Shown: positions 9,874 through 20,523, counted from the stretch's first letter. The stretch: DNA of 64,000 nucleotides from Astragalus membranaceus (GCA_039519185.1 CM076849.1:62888587-62952586); one strand, 5' to 3'. The notes: generated by a model from the sequence alone, not told the origin. Numbers and translations: made by a program.

Positions 9874-10607
9874 CTGTAACAATATCACAACCGAACAATT
9901 ATGTTAAGCTAAATTATAATATTGAAATCTGCTACAATAAGACTGAATCTATGTATGTACATGTTGTTACTGCTTACAGGTCATCAAAAATTTGTGTTGT
10001 TGCTGAACAACACAAATTTTTCGTTAGAGAGAGAGAGAGAGATACCAGAGAGAGCCGATTTGGGGCAATCGTTGAACCCTAAACCCAAAATCGCGGAACT
10101 CTTGCAAAATCGCTGAACCTTGATTGGGGAAACCTTGGTTAGGGTTTTTGCTAGAACCTAATCGCCGGAACCTAATCGCTGTGAACTTAATCGCTGGTTT
10201 GTGAGGTTTGCTGAGAACGTGAGGGTTTGTGAGCTTTGCTGAGAACACCACTTCAATAGGGTTTGTGAGCTTCGTAATCGCAGGTTTGTGAGGTTTGTTC
10301 GTGCGATTGCGTGGGTGAGTTTGTGAGCTTCGTAATCGCAGGTTCGAGGGAAAGGAGTTCGTGCGTATGCCTGAATGATTGGGTTCTGCGTATGCGTGGG
10401 TGAGCTCTGAGCTTTGTGAACTTCGTAATCACAGGTTAGAGAAAGGGAGGGAGGGTTCTGAGCTCTGGGTTAGAGAAAGGAAGGGAGGGTTCTGCGTATG
10501 CGTGGTTCTGCGTATGCGCGTGAATGAGAAATGGATGCGTATGCATGAATGATGCGTGAATATTGATGCGTGAATGGATTTTCTATTTTTTTATTTTTTA
10601 ATAATTT
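9874..10607. other. 5'-leader-like region with short repeats in CACTA 1
   Basis: A GA-rich run (about 10025-10041) is followed by repeated GGTTTGTGAGCTTCGTAATCGCAGG-like words (10190-10440) and GCGTATGCGTG/ATGAATG words (10365-10570). There is no stable ORF. Its place upstream of the minus-strand fragments suggests promoter or 5' UTR sequence captured with them, or element-specific repeats. Confidence 0.35.
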
Positions 10608-10825
10608 TCTCTACGGCAACGTTTTCGAACCGTTGCCTAAAGCTTAAACAAAAAACCGTTGCCGTAGACCTTATGGGAACGGTTTTCAGCTGTTGCCATT
10701 AAAAAAAATTAATAAAAAAATGAATCAGCAACGGGTTCAAAAAACCGTTGCCATTGTTGGCTAAGGAAACGGTTTTTTTGATGTTGCAATTTTAGGCGTT
10801 GCCATAGGTTCCAAATGTTGTAGTG
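10608..10825. repeat. Right subterminal array and terminus of CACTA 1
   Basis: Inverted and direct copies of AACCGTTGCC/GGCAACGGTT-type words precede the terminal TGTTGTAGTG. The trinucleotide after it, AGC, is the expected target duplication, but its partner is outside the window. Confidence 0.75.
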
Positions 10826-11003
10826 AGCCTTAGGTAAATGATCACCAAATTGGGAAGGACCATTCAAAATTTCACAAGTGTTTTCGAACGGTGCTTATGA
10901 AGTCGAAGAGCTAAGCGCTGATAATCGAATTTTGCGTATAAATGACAAATACTTAAAAAGATATATGCCAATGTTGCAAGAAATTAAAATAACGCAAGAT
11001 TAA
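10826..11003 (+). pseudogene. pol: C-terminal end of Tat-type pol (integrase tail)
   Basis: The plus strand reads PNWEGPFKISQVFSNGAYEV, then RINDKYLKRYMPMLQEIK, and stops at 11001-11003. This W/GP.KI...GAYE.EEL...R.N.KYLK pattern is the conserved end of Tat/Ogre-type polyproteins after the integrase core. A TGA precedes it near 10840 and CACTA 1 joins at 10825, so the gene is broken. The rest of pol is outside the window. Confidence 0.75.
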
Positions 11004-11108
11004 GATAAAATGAGGGAACATAAACATGGCATGATCATTAATTCGAATGCCAAAACATATTGTCGAAATACAAATTGAGTAAAATGCTGTCAGAGTACAA
11101 ATCGAAAA

Positions 11109-14100
11109 TTAAATTACAAAGGTAACTTTAAGCCTCTCAAAGGCTTCTCTGGCATGCCTCAATCTAGCATTTAAGAGGGATTCGTCCTCAGTTAGCCTCT
11201 TAACTGCCTCATCGTGTTTCTGGACCCTCTCCAAGTGTTCAATAGCCAAGGTTGCCTCAGATCGAAGTGCAATCTCTAAAGGGATCGAAGATCTCTGTTG
11301 AACAGAAATTTTCTTCTTTTCTTTTGCTTCAATCTTCGACTGCAACGCCCTGATTTGATCCTGGTATGTTGAAATTTTCGCATCACAGTCAGCTATCTCC
11401 TTAGAACCAGTTGCTGCTTGAATTTCCAGGTTCGAAATCTTGCTTTTTGAGGCTTTGACAGCGACACTTTCCTCTTTCAGAAGCTCAAGCTCACGCTCCT
11501 TGTTCACAACAGTGCTCTTCCTCTTCTTTATATCTCTGGAAATCTGCTCCAGTAAAGGCTCAAATTCGACAATGAAGCCTAAAAGGGAGTCATTGGAGCC
11601 AAAATTGTTAAGCTTGTTGAGCAAAGATTTGAGTTTGTAAGAGAGCATATGATCTTCTTCGATAGCCTTGAACAGATCTACCTCAAAGAGGGCTGCTCGA
11701 AGTTCTCGAATCAGATCTTCTTTAGGACCTCCAGAGGAATCGCCAACAGAGGCAGTCGAAACACTTGGCTTACTCTCTGTCGAGGATAAACCACTCATCA
11801 TTCGCTTGAAAGCCTCAAGAGGGTTTTTACTTTTTAGATTCGAAAGCTCTTGTTCTTGAGGGCTCAAAGTGGTGTCATGTGTCGAAGGCACAGAGCGTGG
11901 AGGATTAGCTGCCTCAGGAGATTCACCTTTCCCCGCATTGTTACTGTCATCTTCACCCTCCTCCTCATTGTATCCTTGTTCCTCCATGTTCGGAGACGAA
12001 GATATACTAATCTCAGATGCACCTTGGCCAGCATCAGGACTTCCATCGACATCCATAGCAGTGTGGTCTTGGCCATGATCAGAAACTTCCTTTGCAGCTT
12101 CAGCAGGAGGGGTTGTTTCGACCAGTGGTATATCTTCGACAGCGCTAAGAGGTAATTTCTGATTTGGCTTTTCTCCTTCGACACCTTCTCCAGCAACATG
12201 CATCTTCAAAGGGGGTTGAGTAGAGGCAGGCGTGGCTTGCCTTATTTGAGCTTCAGGGTTGAGAGTTTTAGTGCCCTGATAATGGAGCTAAGTGAGTGTC
12301 ACCACAAATAGATAAAACACCTGAAATGGAAATAAGTTTCGATCAACTACCCGGGTTTTGGTGTCTTCGACACGAGAATGAGAACTATCAGGCTTCTTGA
12401 GAGCCTTCTTCGGTACCGCCTCTAGAGAGATTGGAGCTGTCTCTGTGGGTTCTCTCTTTTGCTTTTTCTGCTGCCTTTCAACAGAGGTGGATTGAGGAAT
12501 GACTCTAGAAGCATCCTGAGAGTTTTTCTTTTTCTTCTCCCTCTCCACTTCAGAAGTTTGAATCTTGACAGGCTTCTTTCTGGTCAATGTCACCTCATCA
12601 GACTGAAAATGCAACACTCATATGAGCACAAGCAATAAAGAAAAAGCATAAACATAATTAAGCAAGAAGTTAAAGACCTTCGACCTCCGAGTCGCTCACG
12701 AGGGACGTGTTGACCTTCCTTGCCTTTTTTGGATTGATGGATAGGGAACTGCTTGGTCTTTTTCGATTCTGCAAAAATAAGAGCTAAATCAGTCATTGGA
12801 AATAATGGAGTGATACAAAGGAAAAAATGAAAGGGTACTTACTTTTGGTTTTTCTTCCTGAGGAGTTTGGTCTTTTTTCGACGAAGTTTCAATGCTTTTC
12901 TTCTTCGCCTTTGTTGTTTGATCGTCTGTCGAATCAGACACGATAGGAACAGCTACAGATATTCGACAAAACATGTAAGCACCAATCATGCACAAAAGAG
13001 AAATTAAATTCTTCTAAGAGTTTGATATATCACCTTCCCCAATCATAGAGGTGATTCGAACATGTCGAGTGTCCAAATGAAGGTGACCTTCAAACGTGTG
13101 TAAGGTATGCTTAGTCGAAACTACTTTCTCAGCTGTTTTGGTTAATAAGAAATTTCGAAGTGCCATAAACGAACAACACGTTAACCATTGTGGAAGTGGT
13201 GGGTGAAATTCCAGAGCCATATCACTGGTTGGCAAAGGCGGAAATTTCAATTTGTTATGTGTTAAAGCAAAAGAATATCTATCAGTTACATAAGAAGGAA
13301 ACACCATTGTTGGAATTCTTTCAAGGTATTTCTCTTTTAAAGTTTTTGCAGCTTGAGAAACAGTTCGACTAAGCTTATGTGGATCGTACACAGTTTCAAA
13401 GAATTTTTGAAATGCTCGAATTTCTTGAATATGTGTACCTTTCGACTTGGTCGTCTTTTTCTGCGAAGAAGGGAAAACAGAAATTAGACTTGGCAGCAAA
13501 GTAGCCTCTTCGACACCAGCGAATTTTCTGGTGATATACTCCTTCCACCACTTAGAAAACTCTTTGGTACAAGAGTAAAATGGGTCGAAAGGAATAGGCT
13601 TGAAGATGATAGAGCCTGGGATAAACCAGTCAAGACACTCTCTCCATGCTTCTTCGTTCCTTGGAGGTATTATTTCTTTCTTCGACCTGAAGAAAGGACT
13701 GGGTCGAAGTTGGCATAACCCAAATTGTCTTGCTAATAAGCTAGGGTGATAGGAGTATACGCCATATGAAGCTGCAGATTTCCCAAGAGAAATCCTGGCT
13801 GACATGAACTTGGGAGTTAAAAAAGCCTCCCAAATTTGGTTAGTTTCCTCCTCGTCGACAGAAGTAGTCGCAGGAAACTCTCTGGTGAACCAAGATGGTC
13901 CATAAGTCCTCTCGGCAAAAGGTGCCATTGAAGGAATAAAATCTACACAATCCAAGAACACAGTGAAGGACTGAGAAAACAAATCTTGAGTAGACACTGC
14001 TCTCTCTCTGGACTTCAGAGCAGCAAGTCTTTCGCCTTCGACCCCCCTGTTTTCGACCATGCTGGCATAGTCATCAGGGACGTACATTTGCAGCTTCGAC

Positions 14101-15026
14101 TCAAAAGTGGCAAGAAGCCACAATTGAAATAACCAGATTGGTCTAGAGACCAAAAATTTCTCCTCTGGTCGAAGTCCTTTTAGGGCAAGAACTCCTTATT
14201 TCAGGCTGTCGTAAAGAGACCCTAAAATGAGGGTGGCCAAATTTATCTCTCGACATTCATGCAGTTGAATGGCCAAGGGAATATACATCTTGGCCACTTG
14301 GAGTGAAGAGGAGCAAAATGCATAAAGAGAAAGCCAGAAGGCAAGAAAAGCGATGTGTTCCTCATCAGAAACATCATCAGAATCAGTAACATGGTTGTCT
14401 TCAATGTACTCTTTAGAGGTGGCACGCTTGAAGTCGAACTCATGTTGGTCACCAGTGGTAGCTGGGTCGAAAACCTCCCCTAATGGCTACAAACTCGTGA
14501 TAGCAGCCACGTCAAGTAAAGTGGGGGCAAGCATGCCACACTTCAAGTGAAGGCTATTGGTGGTAAGCTCCCAGAAATGCAGAGCTGCGATGAGCATTGG
14601 GCTTTGGTATTTAGGCCCATATCTTGACAATTGAATCAAGTCGAAGATTCCCTGATTTTTCCAAATGTCTCCCTTTTTCGACTCTACTTTATTGAGCCAG
14701 TCGAGATAAGGCATGTTCTTTTCGACTGGTGGAGAAGATCTAAAAACCCTATTTGGGTTGCCCATGAAATCCATTATGTGTGGACCCTCTCCAAAGACCC
14801 TAGGGCTATACTTGTGATAGCTAGGGAATACCTCCTTAACTTTGGTTGAATCATCGCCAAGGACAGGAAGAGGGCCCAAGAACGCATACTTTAAAGGTTG
14901 AGGGGAGGGGATTAGTACCTGAGACTGATAAATCAAGGTTTCCTCTCTGCTTAGAACCGGTTCAGACACCGGAATTTGTTTCGTAGGAGCAACAGTTGAA
15001 GAAACGATCTTGGAAGAAGATGCCAT
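11109..15026 (-). pseudogene. Multi-exon plant mobile domain (PMD) gene, antisense inside a Tat element
   Basis: Exon 1 starts at the ATG at 15026 (MASSSKIVSS) and runs to about 13027. It holds the PMD/aminotransferase-like domain: LDWLNKVESKKGDIW, AALHFWELTTNSLHLKCGML, PFAERTYGPSWF and CLDWFIPGSIIFKP. Two in-frame stops break it, at 14487-14489 (AAITSL stop PLGEVFDP) and near 14196, yet the frame is kept on both sides. GT/AG-bounded downstream exons follow near 12960-12841, 12768-12680, 12606-12322 and 12275-11109. They encode lysine-rich, then acidic, then coiled-coil sequence (ELELLKEESVAVKASKSK) ending at 11109. PMD proteins of the MAIN/MAIL group act in nuclear gene silencing. Retrotransposons carry relatives of unknown role. 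The antisense promoter is annotated at 15205-15216. Confidence 0.75.
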
Positions 15027-15204
15027 TGTTGTAGGAATAGAGCTTACAGAGAAAATGGAGTCTTCGTAGGTGTGTTCTGTAGCGAGTACTGGAAAAGAAG
15101 AAGAGAACAGAGGATTCGCAGAGAAGAGGATAATGGGTATTCGCAAGAGAAAAGGGGAAGAAGATGAAGATTCTGGGAAAAAAGAAAATGGTAGAGCACG
15201 GTTA

Positions 15205-15216
15205 CCTTTTATAGCC
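15205..15216 (-). promoter_or_regulatory. TATA box for the antisense PMD gene
   Basis: The minus strand reads GGCTATAAAAGG about 180 nt upstream of the ATG at 15026, a near-ideal plant TATA box. The gene seems to have its own promoter opposing the retrotransposon transcript. Confidence 0.5.
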
Positions 15217-15495
15217 GTTCTGGCCGAATTTTAAATTGAAAAGAATTAAGGAACGTGGGTACCCACAGCGTTGGTGGGGAAACGTGGGATCATGGAAGAT
15301 CCCAACAGTTACCTTTCACGCGTGGCGTGATATTAGTGGGGTAAAGCGACAACAAACTGTCGATTGGCACAGAAACGTCTCCTCATACTCTGAGAGAAGA
15401 TATTAAATGATGTGATAAAGATTTGGTACAGAGTAGTCGAAAGACACTTCAAAAAGTCATTTTCTATCTTCATTCAAGACTCAGTCGAAAAAGCC

Positions 15496-15511
15496 TTTTT
15501 GGGGGGCAATT
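15496..15511 (+). other. Polypurine tract of the Tat element
   Basis: TTTTTGGGGGGCAATT immediately precedes the LTR start TGTTAGCC at 15512, fixing plus orientation for this element. Confidence 0.7.
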
Positions 15512-16312
15512 TGTTAGCCTACATTTTCGACAGGCTAAACTTAAATGCAGTCAACGAGGTTTGACTTGGTGGATTTAAGAAGAGAAACTACCATTTCGAC
15601 AGCAAGAAGCTGCAAACAGGGAGAATCAGCGTAGCGCATAACTTAGCAAAATTTGGAAAGCTGAAGCCAGTAGTTCGACAGGAAGATGAACAATATCCAG
15701 ATAACAGGTCAAGTCAAAGAGTGCTGGTCGAAAGAGACAACAGCAATGTAGTCGAGAGATGGAGCAGTTACTTGGCCGAATTAGCCAAACAGTTAGCTTA
15801 GTTTTGAAACCGCTGTGCGGTTATTAGTTTTTCTTTATAAATAGGTGTTTTTTACATAGAACAAAGGTCGCGAATCATTTCTACAAAGTTCTGAAAACAC
15901 TCCCACTTCCGCATATTAGAGAAAAGCCAGTCAAATCACGAACAATGTATGATCCTGCGTACCAACTTTAAATTCAATGCAGTGTCTTTACCATTCCTTT
16001 AAGATTCCTGCAATTTACTTGCATTTGATCTTCTTTTCTTTGTTTCTTTACGATTCCTGCACTTTACTGCATTTGATCTTATTTTCCTTATTTGTTTAAC
16101 TTTCTGAAACCCTTTACGTTTCTGCACTTCTTCTTAAACACTTTTCTACTTCACTCTCCATTTCGTTATCGTTTTTTCCTTCATTAAACGGTTATCACCA
16201 TCATTTTCAAACAAACCGTAAGAACCTTAACTATTTTCAATAAAGACTTTAACACAAATGTTTTGAGATGTTTCTAGTTGGTCTCGCGAGCAACACACAC
16301 GTGTAACTAGCA
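15512..16312 (+). repeat. 3' LTR of the Tat element
   Basis: Starts TGTTAGCC after the polypurine tract and ends near 16312 (ACTAGCA), where hAT transposase coding begins at once. A TATA box TTATAAATA is at 15835-15843. The right boundary is inferred from the imperfect TGTTAG/CTAGCA terminal repeat and from the start of hAT homology. The 5' LTR is outside the window. Confidence 0.65.
15835..15843 (+). promoter_or_regulatory. TATA box in the Tat LTR
   Basis: TTATAAATA in a TTTCTTTATAAATAGG context inside the LTR, the expected promoter for the element's genomic RNA. Confidence 0.5.
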
Positions 16313-17740
16313 GTGTTTACCAAAAACCACGGTAAACAGACTGCGCATTATGTTGATTGTGAATGGAAGCTTCAAAAGAAAATTATAAACTTCTATCAAA
16401 TTACGGGGCATCCGGGAGAGGCCATTGCAAGGTATATTAAGGAGTTTTTGAATGGGTGGGAGTTAAAACGAGTGTTAACCATAACCGTTGACAATGCTTC
16501 TGCAAATGATGTTGGCTTGAAATACTTGAAGAGCAGGAATGAGTCCTGGGACAACCTTGTCCTAGAGGGAAATTATATCCATATGCGATGTTGTGCGCAT
16601 ATCTTGAACTTAATTGTCAAGGAGGGATTAAAAGAGATTGATTACTCCATTATGAAAATTCGGGCTGCTATTAAATATGTCACAGTTACTCCTGCAAAAG
16701 AAAAAAAAATCATGGAGTGTGCAGAGCAAGAGAGGATTACTGAAAAAAGTGCTCTTATTCTTGATGTTGATACAAGGTGGAATTCTACGTTCTACATGCT
16801 ACGGTAGGCCCTAAAATATCAAAATGCCTTTTCTTTGTTGGAATTGAGAGACAAGACATTTAAACATTATATGGAAAAGAAAAACAAGGGCCTACTTGTA
16901 AAAGAAGATTGGGATCATGCTAGGGTTGTGGTAACTTTTTTGGAAATGTTTATGGTTTCTACTAAAAGTATGTCCGGAACCTCTTATGTCATTAGTAATC
17001 TCTACATGAAAGAGGTTTTTGGTATTGGGACAAAGATCCGGAAATATTTAGAGAGTAGCAACCAGAGCATAAAGAAAATGGCAAATAGTATGAAAACCAA
17101 GTTTGACAAATATTGGGGAGATCCTGACTCAATGAATATTTTGCTAAGGATTGCTCTTGTCCTTGATCCTAGGATGAAGTATTGGTTTGTGGGTTATCAT
17201 ATTGGTATTCTATGTGTTGTGCTACGAAGGCCACCGAGTTGAAGCTAAAAGTGATGACTTCCCTAAAATCACTTTATGCTCAATATCAAGGTATAGAGCT
17301 TAGTAGCCAACAAGAATCACAGCCAGATGATGATGATGATGAAGATGATCCGATGTACCTCTATCTAAAAACAACTTGGCGTAGAACTGATCCACAGTCA
17401 GAAATTGATAAGTATTTAAAGGAAGAACCTGAAACTTACAACAAACATGTAAGTTTTGATATTTTGGGTTGGTGGAAAGTCAATTCTACAAGGTTCCCCA
17501 TCCTTGCAAGCATAGCTCGAGAGGTGTTGGCAATTCCCGTCTCAACAGTGGCATCCGAAAGTGCATTCAGCACTGGAGAAAGAGTACTCGGCGACCATCG
17601 TTGTTGTTTAAAGCACACAATGTTAGAAGGGCTTGTTTGCTTGCAAGATTGGTTGAAAGGGCAACCTCACTATCTATTTAACGATGAGGACCCTGAGGAG
17701 ATCTTTAGATTTAATCATGGTAAATTGATAAGATTTTATT
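16313..17740 (+). pseudogene. hAT transposase (RICESLEEPER/BED type), 5'-truncated and broken
   Basis: Residues TAHYVDCEWKLQKKIINF, LTITVDNASANDVGLKYL, MRCCAHILNLIVKEGL and DVDTRWNSTFYMLR are the RNase H-like core of plant hAT transposases. VSTVASESAFSTGERVLGDH near 17540-17600 is the C-terminal dimerisation motif. The N-terminal BED finger is missing because the Tat LTR joins at 16312. A TAG at 16805-16807 splits the gene in frame (MLR stop ALKYQ). A frameshift near 17190-17225 moves reading to another frame (CCATKATELKLKVMTSLKS). An acidic DDDDDEDD stretch sits near 17325. It is not functional. Confidence 0.85.
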
Positions 17741-18197
17741 TATTTGGTTCATATTTTTGTTTGTAGATGAAATAATTTTCGTTTTGCATTTGCAGAAATA
17801 TGCTCTCAAGATCGTGGTGGTGTTAACCTCGATGACTGAGGCCTTCATTCTAGCTTTATTAGGTTTGTGCAGCTTTTTTTCATTTCAGCTACACCATTTG
17901 GATTTGAATTTAATTTTATTTGAATTGGTTTCTGTTGACTGTTATAAAACTTCTGCAATTGATGAGATGAATTATCCAATTATGAATTTATGATGGGTGT
18001 GCTTATAAAACTTTGCTTATTCTTCTCATACATGTGGTAAACAAGCTGTTTTGTATCCATGGTATGAGTCTAAGTTCTGAACCTTGCATTTTCGAAAAGG
18101 ATTCTTTCTTTGCTTTGAACCTTGCTGAAGGTTCCTTTATTATGAAAGAGGTCATTTTTATGATTAAATATAATGGTTTTTCACTTTACATTGGCAG
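17741..18197. other. Spacer downstream of the hAT transposase
   Basis: AT-rich. Open frames are short and not conserved. It probably represents transposase 3' UTR followed by an intron of the captured fragment at 18198. Confidence 0.35.
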
Positions 18198-18338
18198 ATA
18201 GGAGGTCTTAATCCAGAGCTTTGCAGGTTGCTTAAAACTGATTCTTCAACCAATTTTGCACTTTCCCCTGATGTACTTTCTGAAGCAATTTCAAGTGACA
18301 TTGCCAGTGGTCTTATACCCTTTTTCTTATGTGCTACC
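18198..18338 (+). pseudogene. Exon fragment of a tyrosine/aromatic amino acid decarboxylase gene
   Basis: Between a TTGGCAG acceptor and an ACC/GTAAGA donor the plus strand reads LLKTDSSTNFALSPDVLSEA and SDIASGLIPFFLCATV. This matches the pyridoxal-phosphate-dependent group II decarboxylase region (NFALSP...I..DI..GL.P.FLCATVGTTS) of plant tyrosine decarboxylases. The reading is open for the whole exon. No lysine-containing cofactor site or neighbouring exon is present, so it is a captured piece without enzyme activity. Confidence 0.75.
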
Positions 18339-18658
18339 GTAAGAAATGAAGGGCTTTGATATAAGTTTGTATAAATTACTTTACAATGCATTCCATGCTT
18401 AGTTGTCCAGCTTTGTCTCTCTGTGTCTGTTTGTGTTACATTAAATCTTGGTTTCAAATCATCTGATCATTGGGTCAAGGGATAATATATCCTTTATGTT
18501 GTTATAAAAATCTTCGTTTCCCCACTGTGTCTTTCTGGGAAACAGATCTGGTTATACTAACAACCTTAGTCTCTGAGATGACACATGTGGTAAACAAGCT
18601 TAGCTTGATATTGAGAAGAATTTTACCAAATTAGTTTAATTATTACCTTTTCTTATAG

Positions 18659-18732
18659 GTACGCATGGTTACATGGCTCCTGAGATTTTGCAAAACAAAA
18701 TAGTAACAGATAAGTGTGATGTTTGGAGCTAA
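18659..18732 (+). pseudogene. Protein kinase exon fragment (subdomain VIII-IX)
   Basis: After a TTATAG acceptor the plus strand reads GTHGYMAPEILQNKIVTDKC then DVWS, followed by a stop. This is the end of a kinase activation segment with its APE motif and the start of subdomain IX. The last 18 bp are repeated at 18746-18763 after a 15-bp filler. Kinase subfamily cannot be told from so little. Confidence 0.7.
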
Positions 18733-18940
18733 GCAACTTCAACAATGTGATGTTTGGAGCTAAAATGACAAAAAAGGTAAGGATTTAAGGTCTTTCTTTT
18801 ACCACAATTGATACGTTTGTCAGGTCAAAAGATTGTATAATAATCAAGTCAACAACTGTATCATATTTATTTATTTGGTAAACTTAATTTATGTATCTAC
18901 AGTGCTCTTCTTCTCACCTTGTAGCTGACATAAATGACAA

Positions 18941-19160
18941 TTATTTGCAGATCTCCCTGACTTGGAAAAGGCTAGGGGAAAGTAACTCTCTTAGTACTAA
19001 CAAAGGTTGAAGAAGCTTGTTGGAGATTGAATCATATTGCTCCTCAGATTCTGAAGCAACTTCAACAATGGAGCTGGCACCAATTTGTTGTTCCACCTTT
19101 GCATCTAAATATTCTACTTCAGCCAGTTGTCCACCAAATAGTTTATTTTGGTTCATTTTG
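18941..19160 (-). pseudogene. Possible captured exon, unidentified
   Basis: On the minus strand an open stretch starts MNQNKLFGGQLAEVEYLDAK and continues with VEVASESEEQYDSISNKLLQ. Composition is codon-like and a CTGCAAATAATTG border lies at the left. I do not recognise the family. It could be chance. Confidence 0.3.
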
Positions 19161-19194
19161 ACGGTACTTGGTTCATTTTGACTGTATTTGGATA

Positions 19195-19515
19195 ACAGTC
19201 CGGTAAAAAAACTGTTCGGTAAAAAAACTGTTCCGTAAAAGTTCAGTAAAAAAAACTGTTCGGTCAATAGTTCGGTAAAAAAACTGTTTGGTTAACAGTT
19301 CTGTAACAGTTCAGATCAGTTCAGGCCCAAAAGTTCGAATAAATGAGTTAATAAAAGTTTAGTTTTTAAACAGTTCGGTTCGGAACTAAAAAACTGTGAA
19401 CCGAACTGTTAATATAGTTCAGTTCGGTTCGGCGAACTGTTATTGCAGTTCGGTTCAGTTTGCCGAACTGTTTCAGTTGATTCGGTTCGGTTCGGTCCAG
19501 TTCTCCCCCTAGACT
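19195..19515. repeat. GTTCGG-rich subterminal repeat region of a hAT element
   Basis: More than fifteen copies of GTTCGG or CCGAAC-type words, several arranged as inverted pairs such as GAACCGAACTG...CAGTTCGGTTC, directly inside the hAT terminus at 19533. Such words are common transposase-binding repeats in plant hAT elements. Confidence 0.6.
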
Positions 19516-19533
19516 GAACTATGAACAGCCCTA

Positions 19534-19813
19534 CTCTCCGATGATGCAACGACAATCGCCACAAGACTCTTGGCAGCAACTAGCATCGCCAACACTCACC
19601 ATTGTCGATCCAGCGCTGCAGCCACCACAAGATTTGCTAACATATTTGTGCATACATAGAATAATTCAGCTCGCCCACTTTACCATCATCGTAATAATTG
19701 TGGTTTCTACTTCTTTGCTCTTAATTTCTTTCTTCTCGATCGTATATCAATTTTCCTTTCTTCTTCATTAAAATACTATAAGGAATAGTTCTTTATTTAT
19801 TCTTTAAATAAAT

Positions 19814-19893
<80 letters not shown>

Positions 19894-20523
19894 TATGGGG
19901 CAGAAAGAATAGAAAGGAACCTTTATTAATTAGCAATACTAAAAACTGTTGAAAATAAAGGATTTTAGTTAGAGGCTTAGAAAATCGAGTTACTTTGGCC
20001 CTTGCCAATTGGTCTTCTAGGTCGATTGAGGCTTTGCTAAATCTGTGATATCTTATATAAATATTAAATAATTGAAATAATATACACGAAAAAATGAACA
20101 ATTTTTGTATATTTTTTGTGATGCGTTTCTCTCTTTCAAAAAATAACGAAAAATTTGAAGTTATTAAAACGTTAGTAATAAGAGAAAAGAAAATTTTTAG
20201 AAGTCGAATCTATGCATAGTTAAATTTAAGCAAACTTTGAACCAAATAATTTTAAAATAATATTAAAGTTAGTGCGAAATTTGCTGCCAAGCACAAGCGA
20301 TGATTAGTCTTTTATTAAAAGTGTTGGGACACTCTGTAAGTAGCCAACAAACAATTATGAAAAAAAATAAATGCATGAAGTGTTTCATTGATTCTCCTAA
20401 TTTATATATTATTCATTCAACGTGGGGGGATTGTTTGCTTCAGGCGTTGTTGTTTTATTTTATCTACCATAACCGTTAATCATCGGTGTGGCCACACATT
20501 CAAGAATATTTTGGAAGTAAAGT
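19534..20523. other. AT-rich intergenic stretch with a TA microsatellite
   Basis: A TA dinucleotide run of about 75 bp (19817-19891) lies in otherwise AT-rich sequence. I see no gene or element boundary until the CACTA start at 20524. Confidence 0.5.
19817..19891. repeat. (TA)n microsatellite
   Basis: About 37 uninterrupted TA units. Open frames across it are artefacts. Confidence 0.95.

Larger units (their letters stand above)
1..10825. mobile_element. CACTA (En/Spm) transposon 1, right end in window, carrying gene fragments
   Basis: The right terminus reads TGTTGTAGTG at 10816-10825, the inverse of a CACTACAACA end. Arrays of ACCGTTGC/GGCAACGG subterminal repeats lie at 1-125 and 10608-10800. 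The left terminus must lie just outside the window because position 1 is already inside the subterminal array. The interior has no recognisable transposase. It holds spliced exon fragments on the minus strand (DUF3700, GSK3 and an unknown gene), so this looks like a non-autonomous gene-capturing element. An LTR element at 2754-9023 was inserted later. CACTA 1 itself interrupts a Tat-type pol gene whose end resumes at 10826. Confidence 0.75.
10826..16312 (+). mobile_element. 3' part of a Tat-lineage Ty3/gypsy element with an antisense PMD gene
   Basis: In plus orientation the order is: the C-terminus of pol (to 11003), a gene on the opposite strand (11109-15026), a polypurine tract (15496-15511) and a 3' LTR (15512-16312). 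The 5' part lies left of the window because CACTA 1 is inserted in pol. Extra ORFs between pol and the 3' LTR, sometimes antisense, are known in the Tat lineage. The gene order here matches that. Confidence 0.7.
16313..19533 (+). mobile_element. hAT element remnant with GTTCGG-rich right terminus
   Basis: After the transposase gene there are about 1.8 kb with captured exon fragments. A GTTCGG-rich subterminal region then ends in GAACAGCCCTA at 19523-19533, the inverse of a TAGGGCTGTTC hAT terminus. The left end is lost at the Tat LTR. That transposase and terminus belong to one element is inference from order and spacing. Confidence 0.55.

Noticed and set aside
19793..20101. Open frames across TA runs (also 31601-31822)
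   Set aside because: Tyr/Ile runs come from TA microsatellites.
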